Source of the DNA: an uncultured Pelagibacteraceae bacterium
GTDB lineage: Bacteria; Pseudomonadota; Alphaproteobacteria; Pelagibacterales; Pelagibacteraceae
Direction of reading: 5' to 3'
DNA length: 64,000 nucleotides
NCBI GenBank assembly: GCA_902538445.1
Contig: CACBFE010000003.1
Location: forward strand, 34,069 to 98,068
Under the pieces are notes generated by a model, which was given only the letters and a program-made list of their open reading frames with translations, had not been told where the DNA came from and searched no databases. This document shows positions 34,747 through 43,942 of this stretch, one piece after another; position 1 is the first letter of the stretch; each line of letters opens with the position of its first letter. The position numbers were made by a program, and so were the translations under genes.

Positions 34747-34783
34747 AAAAAAATAGGCACCAATAATGTTCATTGGTGCCTAT
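34747..34783 (-). terminator. intrinsic terminator/attenuator between tauA and tauB
   Basis: Read on the minus strand, a 12-base-pair stem (34783-34772 with 34764-34753, core GGCACCAAT / ATTGGTGCC, 7-base loop) is followed by seven Ts (complement of the A run 34747-34753). It lies between tauA and tauB, the same layout as in the TRAP operon. Confidence 0.9.
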
Positions 34784-34800
34784 AATTTTACTTTCAAGAA

Positions 34801-35739
34801 TTACGGTAAAAACTTAGTTGTTACAGTACCTCTTGGAGTGTCAAAACCTTTTAAAAATTTAGCAAGGTTTCCACTCTTCATAGATTTTTTTGTTTCTTTT
34901 GGCGTTAAGAATTTGAAGCCACTTAATGTTTCTTTCATGTCAGCAACTTTCATCTCTGACTCTTTAGACATAGCTTTCATATCGCTTCCACCTTTTCTGT
35001 ATCTCTCATTAGCTTCATGAGTTAATTCTACGAAAGATTTCAACATACCAGGATTTTCTTTCATAAATTTATTTGTTACAGAAACGATATCTATTCCCAT
35101 GATACCTCCAGCACGTGCTTCATCAACTGTAAGAAGTCTTGTTCCAACAGATGTAGCAGATTTAATTGAGTTACCTCCAAATAAACATGCCATTACAACG
35201 TCACCACTTACTAATGCAGCAGCACCTTCTTCAGGGTCCATTGCAATAATTTCCATTTTTTTTCTATCAGCACCAACTATTTTCATACTTTCTGTGAAAA
35301 CGTATTCAGCCATAGTTCCTAGAGGAACTGCAACTTTCTTACCTTCAAGTTCAGAAGCATTTGCTTTTGTAATACCAGATTTTTTAGAAGTAACACATGT
35401 TGTTCCTCCCATTCCGTATTCCATTGCTACGTCTACTAAACTAATAGGTGCTTTCGCCTTAACAGCATTAATGTAAGGCATTAAACCTTGTGAGTAAGAG
35501 ATATCGATATCTCCTGCCAACATAGCATCAGTCATTGCTACACCGTTTGTGAAATTTGTCCACTTAACCGGTACACCAAGAGCTTTTGAATATGCTTTTT
35601 TATTCATGTCCTCAAGATTTGGAGATGGCCATTCCAAGAAGTACGCAACTCTCACTTCTTTTGCAGCTGAGTTAGCTACTGTAGCAGTTAAAGTAAACGC
35701 AAATAAAATCCCAAGAACTGTGCTTATTATTTTTTTCAT
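34801..35739 (-). CDS. tauA: taurine-type ABC substrate-binding protein TauA
   Basis: A signal peptide (MKKIISTVLGILFAFTLTATVANSA) precedes the binding domain of about 287 residues of the NMT1/TauA type: EVRVAYFLEWPSPN at its start, GVAMTDAMLAGDIDISYSQGLMPYINA, and the GGTTCVTSKKSG region of the second lobe. It is the first gene of the minus-strand transporter operon and starts about 156 bases from the divergent aminotransferase. Taurine is inferred from tpa, ald and xsc; other sulfonates are possible. Confidence 0.88.
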   Translation of the reverse strand: MKKIISTVLGILFAFTLTATVANSAAKEVRVAYFLEWPSPNLEDMNKKAYSKALGVPVKWTNFTNGVAMTDAMLAGDIDISYSQGLMPYINAVKAKAPISLVDVAMEYGMGGTTCVTSKKSGITKANASELEGKKVAVPLGTMAEYVFTESMKIVGADRKKMEIIAMDPEEGAAALVSGDVVMACLFGGNSIKSATSVGTRLLTVDEARAGGIMGIDIVSVTNKFMKENPGMLKSFVELTHEANERYRKGGSDMKAMSKESEMKVADMKETLSGFKFLTPKETKKSMKSGNLAKFLKGFDTPRGTVTTKFLP

Positions 35740-35830
35740 AGTTCTCCCATATGGTTTGTTTAATATTAAGATTTAAAATTAAATTGATTAAGAAGTAAAT
35801 AGTTGATTGGATAAGTAAGGCCATATTGAT

Positions 35831-35858
35831 TTTACAACTAAAGATTGTATGTTATACT
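35831..35858 (+). promoter_or_regulatory. promoter of the tpa-ald operon
   Basis: TTTACA at 35831-35836, a 16-base spacer and TATACT at 35853-35858 with an extended TGT before it. Predicted start about 35865, a 31-base leader before the ATG at 35896. The tauA promoter must lie in the same gap. Confidence 0.55.
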
Positions 35859-35895
35859 TCTTGTCAAACTATAACAATAGTCTACAAGTTGAGTT

Positions 35896-37239
35896 ATGAG
35901 CGCTTCTAACAGAACTAATATACCTAATTCTTTAAATGAGCACTGGATGCCATTTACAGATAATAAAACTTTTAAAAAAAATCCGAGATTAATTATTGAT
36001 GCAAAGGGAGTTTATCTAACTAATCATCAAGGTAAAAAAATGATAGATGCAAGCTCTGGATTATTTTGCAATCCCCTTGGTCATGGACGAAAAGAAATTA
36101 CTGAAGCTGTTTCAAAACAATTAGATAAACTAGATTATTGCCAACCATTCAACCAAGGTTATGGAGGATCATTTGAACTTGCAACAAGAATAGCAAAGAA
36201 AACTCCTGAAGGAATTAATAGAATTTTTTATACAATTTGTGGATCTACTGCAGTAGAGACAGCAATTAAAATAGCTATTGCGTATCATAGAGCAAAAGGT
36301 GACTCAAAAAGATTTAGATTTGTTGGTCGTGAAAGAGGTTATCACGGAATGAATATTGGAGCGACTACCGTTGGAGGAATGATTAACAATGTGAAAACTT
36401 TTGCTAGTGTCTTAATGCCTGGAGTTCAACATATGAGACACACTCATTTACCAGAACATAAATTTGTAAAAGGTCAACCAGACACAGGTGTTGAAATGGC
36501 TGAAGATTTAGAGCGAATAGCTATGAATTTTGGAGGAGAGAATATTGCTGCATGTATAGTTGAGCCAATTGCGGGATCAACAGGTACATTAGTTCCGCCA
36601 AAAGGTTATTTAAAAAGAATAAAAGAAATTTGTGATAAACACGGAATCTTACTTATTTTTGATGAAGTAATTACTGGATGGGGGAGAACTGGTTCTGCTT
36701 TTGCTTCACAAGAATTTGGTGTTACACCTGATATGATTACGATGGCTAAAGCTACTACAAATGGAGTTATACCCATGGGAGTTGTTGCGGTAAAAGAAGA
36801 AATGTATGACGCTGTATTAGACTCATCAAAAAATCCAGAGGGTACTCCTGAGTTATTTCATGGATACACTTACTCAGGAATTCCTGCAGCCGTTGCAGCA
36901 GGTTTAGCAGTTCAAGATATTTTTGATAAAGAAGATATTTTTAATAGGGCAAAAGAAATGTCACCATATTTTCAAGACGGATTACACTCATTAAAAGATT
37001 TAAAAGAAATTGTAAGTATTAGAGGTTATGGAATGATGGGTGGAATTGAAATGAGAATGAAAGATAAACCTGGAAAGGCCGGCTTTCAAACTTTCAAGCA
37101 TTGTTACGATGCTGGCGTAAACTTCAAAAACACTGGAGATTCCTTGATTATAGCCCCTCAATTTATATGTGAGAAAAAACATATAGATGAGATTATAGAA
37201 AAATTAAGAACAGGCATTTCTAACTACTCAAAGTCTTAA
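35896..37239 (+). CDS. tpa: taurine-pyruvate aminotransferase (class III)
   Basis: This 447-residue PLP enzyme of the class III omega-transaminase type has HWMPFTDNKTFK near residue 15, the ICGSTAVETAIKIA cofactor loop near residue 113, LLIFDEVITGWGRTG near residue 253 and the PLP Lys in MITMAKATTNG near residue 290. The family includes beta-alanine-pyruvate and taurine-pyruvate enzymes. The divergent tauABC, the following alanine dehydrogenase and xsc point to taurine, giving sulfoacetaldehyde and alanine. The stop is directly followed by the ald start. Confidence 0.8.
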   Translation: MSASNRTNIPNSLNEHWMPFTDNKTFKKNPRLIIDAKGVYLTNHQGKKMIDASSGLFCNPLGHGRKEITEAVSKQLDKLDYCQPFNQGYGGSFELATRIAKKTPEGINRIFYTICGSTAVETAIKIAIAYHRAKGDSKRFRFVGRERGYHGMNIGATTVGGMINNVKTFASVLMPGVQHMRHTHLPEHKFVKGQPDTGVEMAEDLERIAMNFGGENIAACIVEPIAGSTGTLVPPKGYLKRIKEICDKHGILLIFDEVITGWGRTGSAFASQEFGVTPDMITMAKATTNGVIPMGVVAVKEEMYDAVLDSSKNPEGTPELFHGYTYSGIPAAVAAGLAVQDIFDKEDIFNRAKEMSPYFQDGLHSLKDLKEIVSIRGYGMMGGIEMRMKDKPGKAGFQTFKHCYDAGVNFKNTGDSLIIAPQFICEKKHIDEIIEKLRTGISNYSKS

Positions 37240-38352
37240 ATGATCGTTGGAGTTCCAAAAGAGATTAAGCTTCAAGAGCATAGGATAGGATTAACACCCG
37301 AAAGTGTAAAAGTTTTAGTTGAGAGAAATCACGAAGTGTTAGTTGAGAACAATGGAGGTTTAGAGGCAGGATTTACCAACGAGGATTATCTTCAAGCTGG
37401 TGCTAAACTAATTAGTACTCCCGAAGAAATTTTTAAAACCGCTGAATTAATCGTTAAAGTTAAAGAACCTCAATTAAATGAAGTAAAGATGATAAGAGAA
37501 GGACAAATAATTTATACCTATTTACATTTAGCTGCCGCAAAAGAATTAACATTAGGTTTAATGAATTCAAAATCGATATGCATAGCATATGAAACAGTAA
37601 CTGATGACAATGGTCGTTTACCGTTACTTGCCCCTATGAGTGCTGTTGCTGGTAGAATGTCTATTCAAGCTGGAGCTCACTGCTTGGAAAAAAATCAAAA
37701 AGGTAGAGGCTTGCTAATTGGTGGAGCTCCAGGAGTAGACTCTGCAAATGTCGTTATACTTGGAGGCGGAGTAGTTGGAGAAAATGCAGCAATTATAGCT
37801 ACGGGCATGAGAGGAAAAGTGTATGTAGTTGATAAATCAAAAAAAAGATTGGAAGAATTACATAAAAGGTTTGGTGACAAAATTATTCCAACAGAGAGTG
37901 ACAAAACAGATTTGAAAAAACTAATTTCTGAATGTGATCTATTAGTAGGAGGAGTTTTAATCCCAGGAGCAGAGGCACCTAAACTTGTAACAAAAGAGAT
38001 GATAAAGTCTATGAAAAGAGGTTCAGTTATTGTGGATGTTGCTATTGATCAAGGAGGATGTGTTGAGACAAGCAAACCCACAACACATGCTAACCCAACT
38101 TTCATGGTTAATGAAGTTGTACACTATTGTGTAGCCAATATGCCAGGAGGTGTTCCAAGAACATCTACAATGGCACTTAATAAAGCTATTTTGCCATTAT
38201 TATTAAAGTTAGCTGATCAAGGTTATAAAAAAACTTTAAAAGAAGATAAAAATTATTTAGCTGGTTTAAATGTTTATAGAGGAGAAATTACTCATAAAGG
38301 AGTTTCTGACGCTTTTAACTTAAAATATACCCCCGCTTCAGAACTATTCTAA
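37240..38352 (+). CDS. ald: alanine dehydrogenase
   Basis: This 370-residue enzyme starts with the family signature MIVGVPKEIKLQEHRIGLTP. It has EYVVKVKEPQ-like VKVKEPQLNE near residue 75, the NAD motif ILGGGVVGENAA near residue 170, and the late VVHYCVANMPGGVPRTST. It turns alanine from the aminotransferase back into pyruvate and ammonium, recycling the amino acceptor of taurine breakdown. It directly follows tpa and has no spacer. I found no clear terminator after it, only a weak GGGT/ACCC inverted repeat near 38380-38405. Confidence 0.95.
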   Translation: MIVGVPKEIKLQEHRIGLTPESVKVLVERNHEVLVENNGGLEAGFTNEDYLQAGAKLISTPEEIFKTAELIVKVKEPQLNEVKMIREGQIIYTYLHLAAAKELTLGLMNSKSICIAYETVTDDNGRLPLLAPMSAVAGRMSIQAGAHCLEKNQKGRGLLIGGAPGVDSANVVILGGGVVGENAAIIATGMRGKVYVVDKSKKRLEELHKRFGDKIIPTESDKTDLKKLISECDLLVGGVLIPGAEAPKLVTKEMIKSMKRGSVIVDVAIDQGGCVETSKPTTHANPTFMVNEVVHYCVANMPGGVPRTSTMALNKAILPLLLKLADQGYKKTLKEDKNYLAGLNVYRGEITHKGVSDAFNLKYTPASELF

Positions 38353-38456
38353 ACAACAATCTCATTTTAACTCATTTTGGGTCAAGTTTGTTTTTTTAAA
38401 CCCATTTTGCCCCTCACAAATATTTTAAAAGTCTGTAATTGTGCTTTAATACAATC

Positions 38457-38639
38457 ATGAGTACACAATTTAACTTAAATAATAATCAACAAGAATTTCA
38501 TTCTCAAAATAAAGTTAAAGTTACAGATCTTTTAACAAGATTAAACGAAGAAAAAAAAATTGAAAAAAAGAGAAATCTTGCCCTAGGTGTTGCTGCGGTT
38601 TCTGCAGTTACAGTTTTTGGAATAATCTTAACAATTTAA
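38457..38639 (+). CDS. small single-helix membrane protein
   Basis: This 60-residue protein has an Asn/Gln-rich N-terminus (STQFNLNNNQQEFHSQNK), a charged helix (KVTDLLTRLNEEKKIEKKRN), then one membrane helix at the very end (LALGVAAVSAVTVFGIILTI), i.e. tail-anchored. I place the start at the ATG 38457; an upstream GTG in frame would add six residues. No family recognised. It stands alone between ald and a glycosyltransferase. Confidence 0.6.
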   Translation: MSTQFNLNNNQQEFHSQNKVKVTDLLTRLNEEKKIEKKRNLALGVAAVSAVTVFGIILTI

Positions 38640-38735
38640 TTATAATACACTCAAAAGCCTTAAAATTAGGTAATTAAAAAACATATATATAATTTAGTTA
38701 AAGCTTTATAAAATTAGATTTTTTAAAATAATTTT

Positions 38736-39833
38736 ATGCAGATTGCTTTTTACATTGATGAAATGAATTTAAGAGGTGTAGCTAATTCAACCTTTAAATA
38801 TGCATTTTATAACGAAAAAATTTTAAACAATAAATCAATAATCTTTTACAATAAAAAAAATCACCGAAATTTAAGAAAAGTAATCACCAAATTTAAAAAA
38901 AATTTTAAAATATTTGGCGTCAATAATTTTGAAAATATTGATTTATATAAAAAAAAATTAAAAATTGATTATATTTATACTCAAAAGAGTGGAGAAAAAG
39001 ATGACTGGGTTTCAAATAATATAAAAACTTTAATACATTGCGTTTACCCTCAAAAACTTTCTGAAATTCATGGTCATAGGTACACTTACATATCACAATG
39101 GCTTAGTAAAAATTTTACTAATAATAAAGTGCCTTTTCTTCAATATATGATCGAAACAAATAATACTAAAAAAAACTTAAGACAAAAACTTAAAATAAAA
39201 AAAAAACAAATTGTTTTTGGATGCCACGGAGGTGAAAGCAGCTTTGATCTAAAGTTTACCCATGATGCTTTAATGGAGGTAGTTAAAAAAAGAAAAGATA
39301 TAGTTTTTATATTTCTCAATATAAATAGATTTGCTTCACATCCTCAAATTAAATTTTTAAAAGGCTCAGTAGATGAGGTCTATAAAAAGAAATTTCTAAA
39401 TACTTGTGATGCAATGATATATGGAAGGAGCCTAGGAGAATCTTTTGGTTTAGCTTGTGGAGAGTTTGCAATATTAGGGAAAAAAATAATATCATATAAA
39501 TTTAATAGACACAGGTCGCATATTAATAGTTTACCAAATCAAATGTATGAAGAATATTCGTCTAAAAATAATTTAATTAAAATTTTAGAAAATTTTAAAC
39601 GCAAAAAATATATTAAATTTAAAAAAAACAAAAATAAATATTTACAGACTAAACCACAATTAGTTATGAAAAAATTTAAAAAAGTTTTTCTGAGTAGCGA
39701 TTACTTTTTAAAGCCTAATTTTATTGATAAATTAAGAAATTATTTAAGTTTTATAATAATGGGTTATTTTTATATCAGGCACAAGATTTACCAAATTTAT
39801 TATCGTTTCTTTGAGTCGAAAAATATATTTTAA
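38736..39833 (+). CDS. glycosyltransferase-like protein (GT-B type)
   Basis: This 365-residue protein has a Rossmann-like C-terminal half. VFGCHGGESSFDLKFTHDALM near residue 165, FKGSVDEVYK, and MIYGRSLGESFGLACGEFAILGKKIISY near residue 230 form the donor-binding pattern of GT4-like enzymes. The N-terminal half is divergent, and a basic hydrophobic C-terminal tail could bind the membrane. No family name is certain. It precedes the tRNA gene and may mark the start of the surface-polysaccharide region. Confidence 0.65.
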   Translation: MQIAFYIDEMNLRGVANSTFKYAFYNEKILNNKSIIFYNKKNHRNLRKVITKFKKNFKIFGVNNFENIDLYKKKLKIDYIYTQKSGEKDDWVSNNIKTLIHCVYPQKLSEIHGHRYTYISQWLSKNFTNNKVPFLQYMIETNNTKKNLRQKLKIKKKQIVFGCHGGESSFDLKFTHDALMEVVKKRKDIVFIFLNINRFASHPQIKFLKGSVDEVYKKKFLNTCDAMIYGRSLGESFGLACGEFAILGKKIISYKFNRHRSHINSLPNQMYEEYSSKNNLIKILENFKRKKYIKFKKNKNKYLQTKPQLVMKKFKKVFLSSDYFLKPNFIDKLRNYLSFIIMGYFYIRHKIYQIYYRFFESKNIF

Positions 39834-39876
39834 AATGATTGAATTTAATTAAAAAATCAATAAAAGTTTATTCAAC

Positions 39877-39953
39877 GGCGAGGTAGCTCAGTTGGTTAGA
39901 GCACAGGACTCATAAGCCTGGGGTCGGCGGTTCGAATCCGCCCCTCGCTACCA
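39877..39953 (+). tRNA. tRNA-Met (anticodon CAT)
   Basis: The cloverleaf includes CCA in the gene: acceptor GGCGAGG / CCTCGCT (a G-U pair at 1-72), D arm GCTC...GAGC with AGTTGGTTA loop, anticodon loop CTCATAA, T arm GGCGG TTCGAAT CCGCC. The D and anticodon loops match the elongator tRNA-Met, not the initiator. The anticodon stem has one A-G mismatch at its loop end (CAGGA / GCCTG). TTGAAT at 39839 and TAAAAG at 39861 may be its promoter. Confidence 0.9.
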
Positions 39954-39963
39954 ATAAAACATC

Positions 39964-40836
39964 TTATCTGCAAATCTTTTTTACCAAATCTTCAAAATGT
40001 CTTTGAAAATAGAAATCATATGCATTTTCACCAAAAGGATATACCAATGGAAAATCTGGCCCAGACTCCAAAAGACGAGGCACTTTAAGCGCCTCGGCTA
40101 ATGCGTATCCAAAAGAATTATTTCCGATAAAAAGTTTAGCATTTTTAATGATCATTGCTAGTTCTAGAAAATCTTTACTATCGTAATGCTCAAGGTTAGT
40201 AATTTTTTTCTTAAGTTCACTAAACTCATCTTTAAGTCCAAGAAACACTATATTATCAAACGAAGACAAGAATGAATAGTCAATGTGTTTATTTTGCCTT
40301 CTTAAGCTTCTCATAATAATAATAAAATTTTTAAAATTAGAGTGAGGTTTAACATCCAAATAACTTTGTGATAAATTTGGAAAAACCCCTACTAAATGAA
40401 AATACCATCTTCTAGAGTCAGTATTAAAGTTTATAGGCATTTCTCTAAAATAATTTAAATCAACATCTATTTCTTGATCTCTATAAATCTCAATTTTGTT
40501 TAAAAATTTTTGTTCCTTTAAAAGTGGCATTAATTTTAAAATTGTATTTTCATTTAAAAATACTGATCCTGCAGGATGACCTTTCATGACGGCATGTTTA
40601 GGTAAAGGTTTGTTTTTTTCTATATACAAGTTGCAAGTTTTATTTTTTGAAATTTCTTTTAATAAAGGGAGTGAATGAATTAAATCTCCGAGATGACCAT
40701 AATGTAAAAATGAAATAGAATTTTTTGTCTTAAGAATTTCACTAAATTTTTCAATTTTTGGTATTATAAGATCAGAATAGTTTTTATCTTGAATTTTCGA
40801 TTTATCTCTGAAAAATGATCTAAAAAGTTTTTTCAT
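39964..40836 (-). CDS. glycosyltransferase family 9-like protein
   Basis: This 290-residue protein opens, after a basic 35-residue tail, with ISFLHYGHLGDLIHSLPLLKEI. The C-terminal part KNAKLFIGNNSFGYALAEALKVPRLLES matches the donor-nucleotide end of heptosyltransferase-type enzymes. Substitutions (GNNSFGYALAEA in place of GxDTGPxHxA) make it a divergent member. Substrate unknown. It is convergent with the tRNA gene, eleven bases away. Confidence 0.6.
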   Translation of the reverse strand: MKKLFRSFFRDKSKIQDKNYSDLIIPKIEKFSEILKTKNSISFLHYGHLGDLIHSLPLLKEISKNKTCNLYIEKNKPLPKHAVMKGHPAGSVFLNENTILKLMPLLKEQKFLNKIEIYRDQEIDVDLNYFREMPINFNTDSRRWYFHLVGVFPNLSQSYLDVKPHSNFKNFIIIMRSLRRQNKHIDYSFLSSFDNIVFLGLKDEFSELKKKITNLEHYDSKDFLELAMIIKNAKLFIGNNSFGYALAEALKVPRLLESGPDFPLVYPFGENAYDFYFQRHFEDLVKKICR

Positions 40837-40979
40837 TAATTTTTGCTGATAATTATAGCTGTTAATTCAATTATTATTATTAATAAATGCTTACAACTTA
40901 AAAAATATATATTAAACATGTATCAATTACGATAAAAAAGAAATTACAATACTAAAAAAACACAGTATAAGCGTTATTT

Positions 40980-41597
40980 ATGGATGAATTAAAAAACTTA
41001 GTTTTGCTTATAGGATCGGGATTTTTATTTAGAACAGCTTTGATTTATACTGGTCAGTTGTGGGCAAAATCTCACGCACAAACCGTTTCATTTTTAGTTT
41101 TACCTTTAATTACCTATGTTATTACTAACACTATCGCAAATAATATAGCACTATCACTAGGTATGATTGGAGCTTTATCGATTGTTAGATTTAGACATCC
41201 AGTAAAAAGTCCACTTGAACTAATAATTTATTTTGCCTTGATCACAGTCGGTATAGCAGCAAGTGTTAGAACTAAATGGGCTATACAATTAATTATCGCA
41301 ACAGTTTTAATAATATTACTTGTGAAATTTTTTCAATTTTTATCAAAAAAATTTGGGAAATCTTTTTACAACACTTCCTTTAATGAAGGTGTCAATTCCA
41401 ACACACTAGAAGTTATTTCAAAAAATAAGATTGAACTTATTGAAAAAAATGATTTTTTAGTAAGCTCGTTCAGTGATTATGCTGAAAAAAGGATGATCTA
41501 TAGACTAAATTTTGAAAATAAAAAAGATCTTCAATCTTTTAAAGATTCTATTGAAAAAGTGGAAAGTATAGAAAAGATTAATATAATTTATAATTAA
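40980..41597 (+). CDS. DUF4956 membrane protein
   Basis: This 205-residue protein has three to four membrane helices in its first half, including MIGALSIVRFRHPVKSPLELI, the Arg-rich signature of DUF4956. The C-terminal half is a soluble alpha/beta domain (TSFNEGVNSNTLEVISKNK..., then RMIYRLNFENKKDLQSF). DUF4956 genes recur beside VTC-domain and CotH-like genes, as here. Its stop overlaps the next start (TAATG). Role unknown; a polyphosphate-linked membrane function is the usual suggestion. Confidence 0.8.
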   Translation: MDELKNLVLLIGSGFLFRTALIYTGQLWAKSHAQTVSFLVLPLITYVITNTIANNIALSLGMIGALSIVRFRHPVKSPLELIIYFALITVGIAASVRTKWAIQLIIATVLIILLVKFFQFLSKKFGKSFYNTSFNEGVNSNTLEVISKNKIELIEKNDFLVSSFSDYAEKRMIYRLNFENKKDLQSFKDSIEKVESIEKINIIYN

Positions 41598-43942
41598 TGA
41601 AAAAATATTTTTTAATATTTTTTTTTGTTTTTTTTTCTTGTGAAGTTTTATTAGCTAAAAATAAACCAACATCTCATTTAAAAGGGTGCTCTTTCAATAT
41701 TGATAATAATTATCTGAATAAAATTGATCTTTTGAAAATAAAATCAATCGAAATCGATGTTCATGACTATAGAGGATGGACGGTGAATGGAGTACGTATA
41801 ATAACTAACAGATTTAGGTACGTCCCAGATAAATACAAAAAAAGATATGACTCAACAGTAATCGTCACATACGAAGATGATAGCAAGTGTTCGATGCAAG
41901 GAAGAGTTAGACACAGCGGCGATGAAAAAGATCACATAGGTCAAATACAAAATTCGATAACTCAGAGTCTAGACGTTCATTTAATAGATGGAAATATAAA
42001 AGGTATCACAAAGTTTAAATTATTTAGACCAAATACGAGAGGAAATTTAGAAGATGAGATATTAATAACTGAAATCTTAAGAAACTTAAACTACTTAGCT
42101 CCTAGGTCAATTAAGGTACAGGCCAGAGTAAATAATGTAAATTCAGAAATGCTATTTCAAGAGAAAGCTGCAAAAGAAATGCTTGAATTTAATAAAAGAA
42201 GAGAGGGGCCGATATTAGAAGCAGACGAAAGATTTTTTTATAAATCAGTGAGCAAAATAGAAGATAACAACCTAAGTGGATGGGACATGGGAGTTGTAGG
42301 TCTGAAGAATGAAAGTTCAAAGCATATGTTATCAAAACAAGTAAATACTAATATTTTAGAAAAAAGCTATGGCCATAAAACAATGTCTCTAAATGCAATC
42401 AATAATTTAAATTTAATATATTTATATTTTTCAAACAGATTTCAAGATGAGTTGAATAATTTTAATTATTTCGAGTATGATTTGGATAACAATTTGCTTG
42501 GATTATTCGATGAAGTAAAAATTTCAAAACTCAATGAATATAATCTATTTATGCAAGCTACAAATAGCACTCACGGCTTAGCTACAAATAATAGAAAATT
42601 TTATTGGAATCCTATTGAGAATTATTTTGAACCTATAAATTATGATTCTAATGCAGATATTAATAATAATATACCTGATGGAATCCTAAGATATCCAATA
42701 AGTAAAAATTACTACTCTTCATTTAGCAATTTAAAAATGAGAATAAATAACATTAATTACTCCACTGTGTTAAAAAATTTGAACTTATCAGGACTAAATT
42801 TTTCAAAAGTAAACTTAGAGAAAAAAATAAACAAGATCTTAGTTAACCTAAATAAGCTGGAGAAAAACTATTTAAATTTTGCTTCAGAGAAAATGACAAA
42901 ACACAATCGAACAAAAAACATAAATAATATTTTAGATAAATTTCACAAAAGTTTAAAAGAAAACCATCCTAATACTTATTTGATAAAAAATAGCCTGAAT
43001 AAAAATTCTTTCCAAAAATGTGAAATTTTCCTTGAAAAATGTATTAATGTCGAACTATCTCCTTTAGAATTAGCTAGTTTATTGGAGGGTGATTTATTTG
43101 ACGATAATAAATTTTTTCAATTTTTAGGCTACGGTTTAAATTTTGAGGATTCTATAAAAAGTGACTTGTACTCAAAATTATCTCTTAATGATACAAAAAT
43201 TTATTTCGAAAAAGGGGTTGAAATAAATTTAGACGAGATGAACAATAAAATTTATATCAAACAAATCGTAAGTGGAGCAAAAACTTTTTTGATTGATGGC
43301 ACATTAATAGATACTGAGATTATTTATGAGGGTGTAAACTTAGAAAATATAAATCAAAAATTAAAACCCAAAGGATTTCCTATTAACGAAAAAGGACTTA
43401 CCGGATGTGTTTCACTAATAAACCTGAAAATTGAAAGATTAAAAATAAATGCAAAAAACGGATCTTGTGAAGATCTAATTAATTTTATTAACAGCAAAGG
43501 CAATGTAGATTTAATTGAGGCAACAAACTCAATGAGTGATGCTCTTGATATTGATTTTTCAAACCTAAAAATAAAAAATATTAATATTTATAAAGCTGAA
43601 AATGATTGTGTTGATTTTTCTTATGGCAATTATGCAATTGAAAATTTAAACTTAAATAATTGCGGAGATAAAGCGTTATCTGTAGGTGAAAAATCAAAAT
43701 TAATCTTGGATGAGATTATAGCTTCAAATTCTATTATTGGTATAGCGTCAAAGGATAGTTCAAGTGTTAGTTTTAATAATGGAAATTTTAATAATGTTGA
43801 CACTTGCTTAGCTGCCTACAAAAAGAAACAAGAGTTTGAAGGTGGTATAATAAAATATTCTGAAATGGACTGTAATTTTACTAAAGAAAAAATAAATAAT
43901 GATAAAGTTTCATTGATTTATAAAAAGAATATAAAATTTTAA
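41597..43942 (+). CDS. CotH-kinase-like protein with C-terminal beta-helix
   Basis: A signal sequence (MKKYFLIFFFVFFSCEVLLA) is followed by a 760-residue exported protein. The first part has the CotH-family pattern (GRVRHSGDEKDHI, FKLFRPNTRGNLEDEILITEILR, then a conserved Asn/Asp-rich end EPINYDSNADINNN). From about residue 560 short repeats (FLIDGTLIDTEIIYEGVNLE, INIYKAENDCVDFSYGNYAIEN, NLNNCGDKALSVGEKSKL) look like a parallel beta-helix. CotH proteins are atypical kinases; the helix may bind carbohydrate. It is coupled to DUF4956 and VTC genes by one-base overlaps. Confidence 0.7.
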   Translation: MKKYFLIFFFVFFSCEVLLAKNKPTSHLKGCSFNIDNNYLNKIDLLKIKSIEIDVHDYRGWTVNGVRIITNRFRYVPDKYKKRYDSTVIVTYEDDSKCSMQGRVRHSGDEKDHIGQIQNSITQSLDVHLIDGNIKGITKFKLFRPNTRGNLEDEILITEILRNLNYLAPRSIKVQARVNNVNSEMLFQEKAAKEMLEFNKRREGPILEADERFFYKSVSKIEDNNLSGWDMGVVGLKNESSKHMLSKQVNTNILEKSYGHKTMSLNAINNLNLIYLYFSNRFQDELNNFNYFEYDLDNNLLGLFDEVKISKLNEYNLFMQATNSTHGLATNNRKFYWNPIENYFEPINYDSNADINNNIPDGILRYPISKNYYSSFSNLKMRINNINYSTVLKNLNLSGLNFSKVNLEKKINKILVNLNKLEKNYLNFASEKMTKHNRTKNINNILDKFHKSLKENHPNTYLIKNSLNKNSFQKCEIFLEKCINVELSPLELASLLEGDLFDDNKFFQFLGYGLNFEDSIKSDLYSKLSLNDTKIYFEKGVEINLDEMNNKIYIKQIVSGAKTFLIDGTLIDTEIIYEGVNLENINQKLKPKGFPINEKGLTGCVSLINLKIERLKINAKNGSCEDLINFINSKGNVDLIEATNSMSDALDIDFSNLKIKNINIYKAENDCVDFSYGNYAIENLNLNNCGDKALSVGEKSKLILDEIIASNSIIGIASKDSSSVSFNNGNFNNVDTCLAAYKKKQEFEGGIIKYSEMDCNFTKEKINNDKVSLIYKKNIKF

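Noticed and set aside
38371..38410. Terminator after ald
   Set aside because: The GGGT/ACCC pairing is only about five bases around a 17-base T-rich loop, with no clean T run after it.
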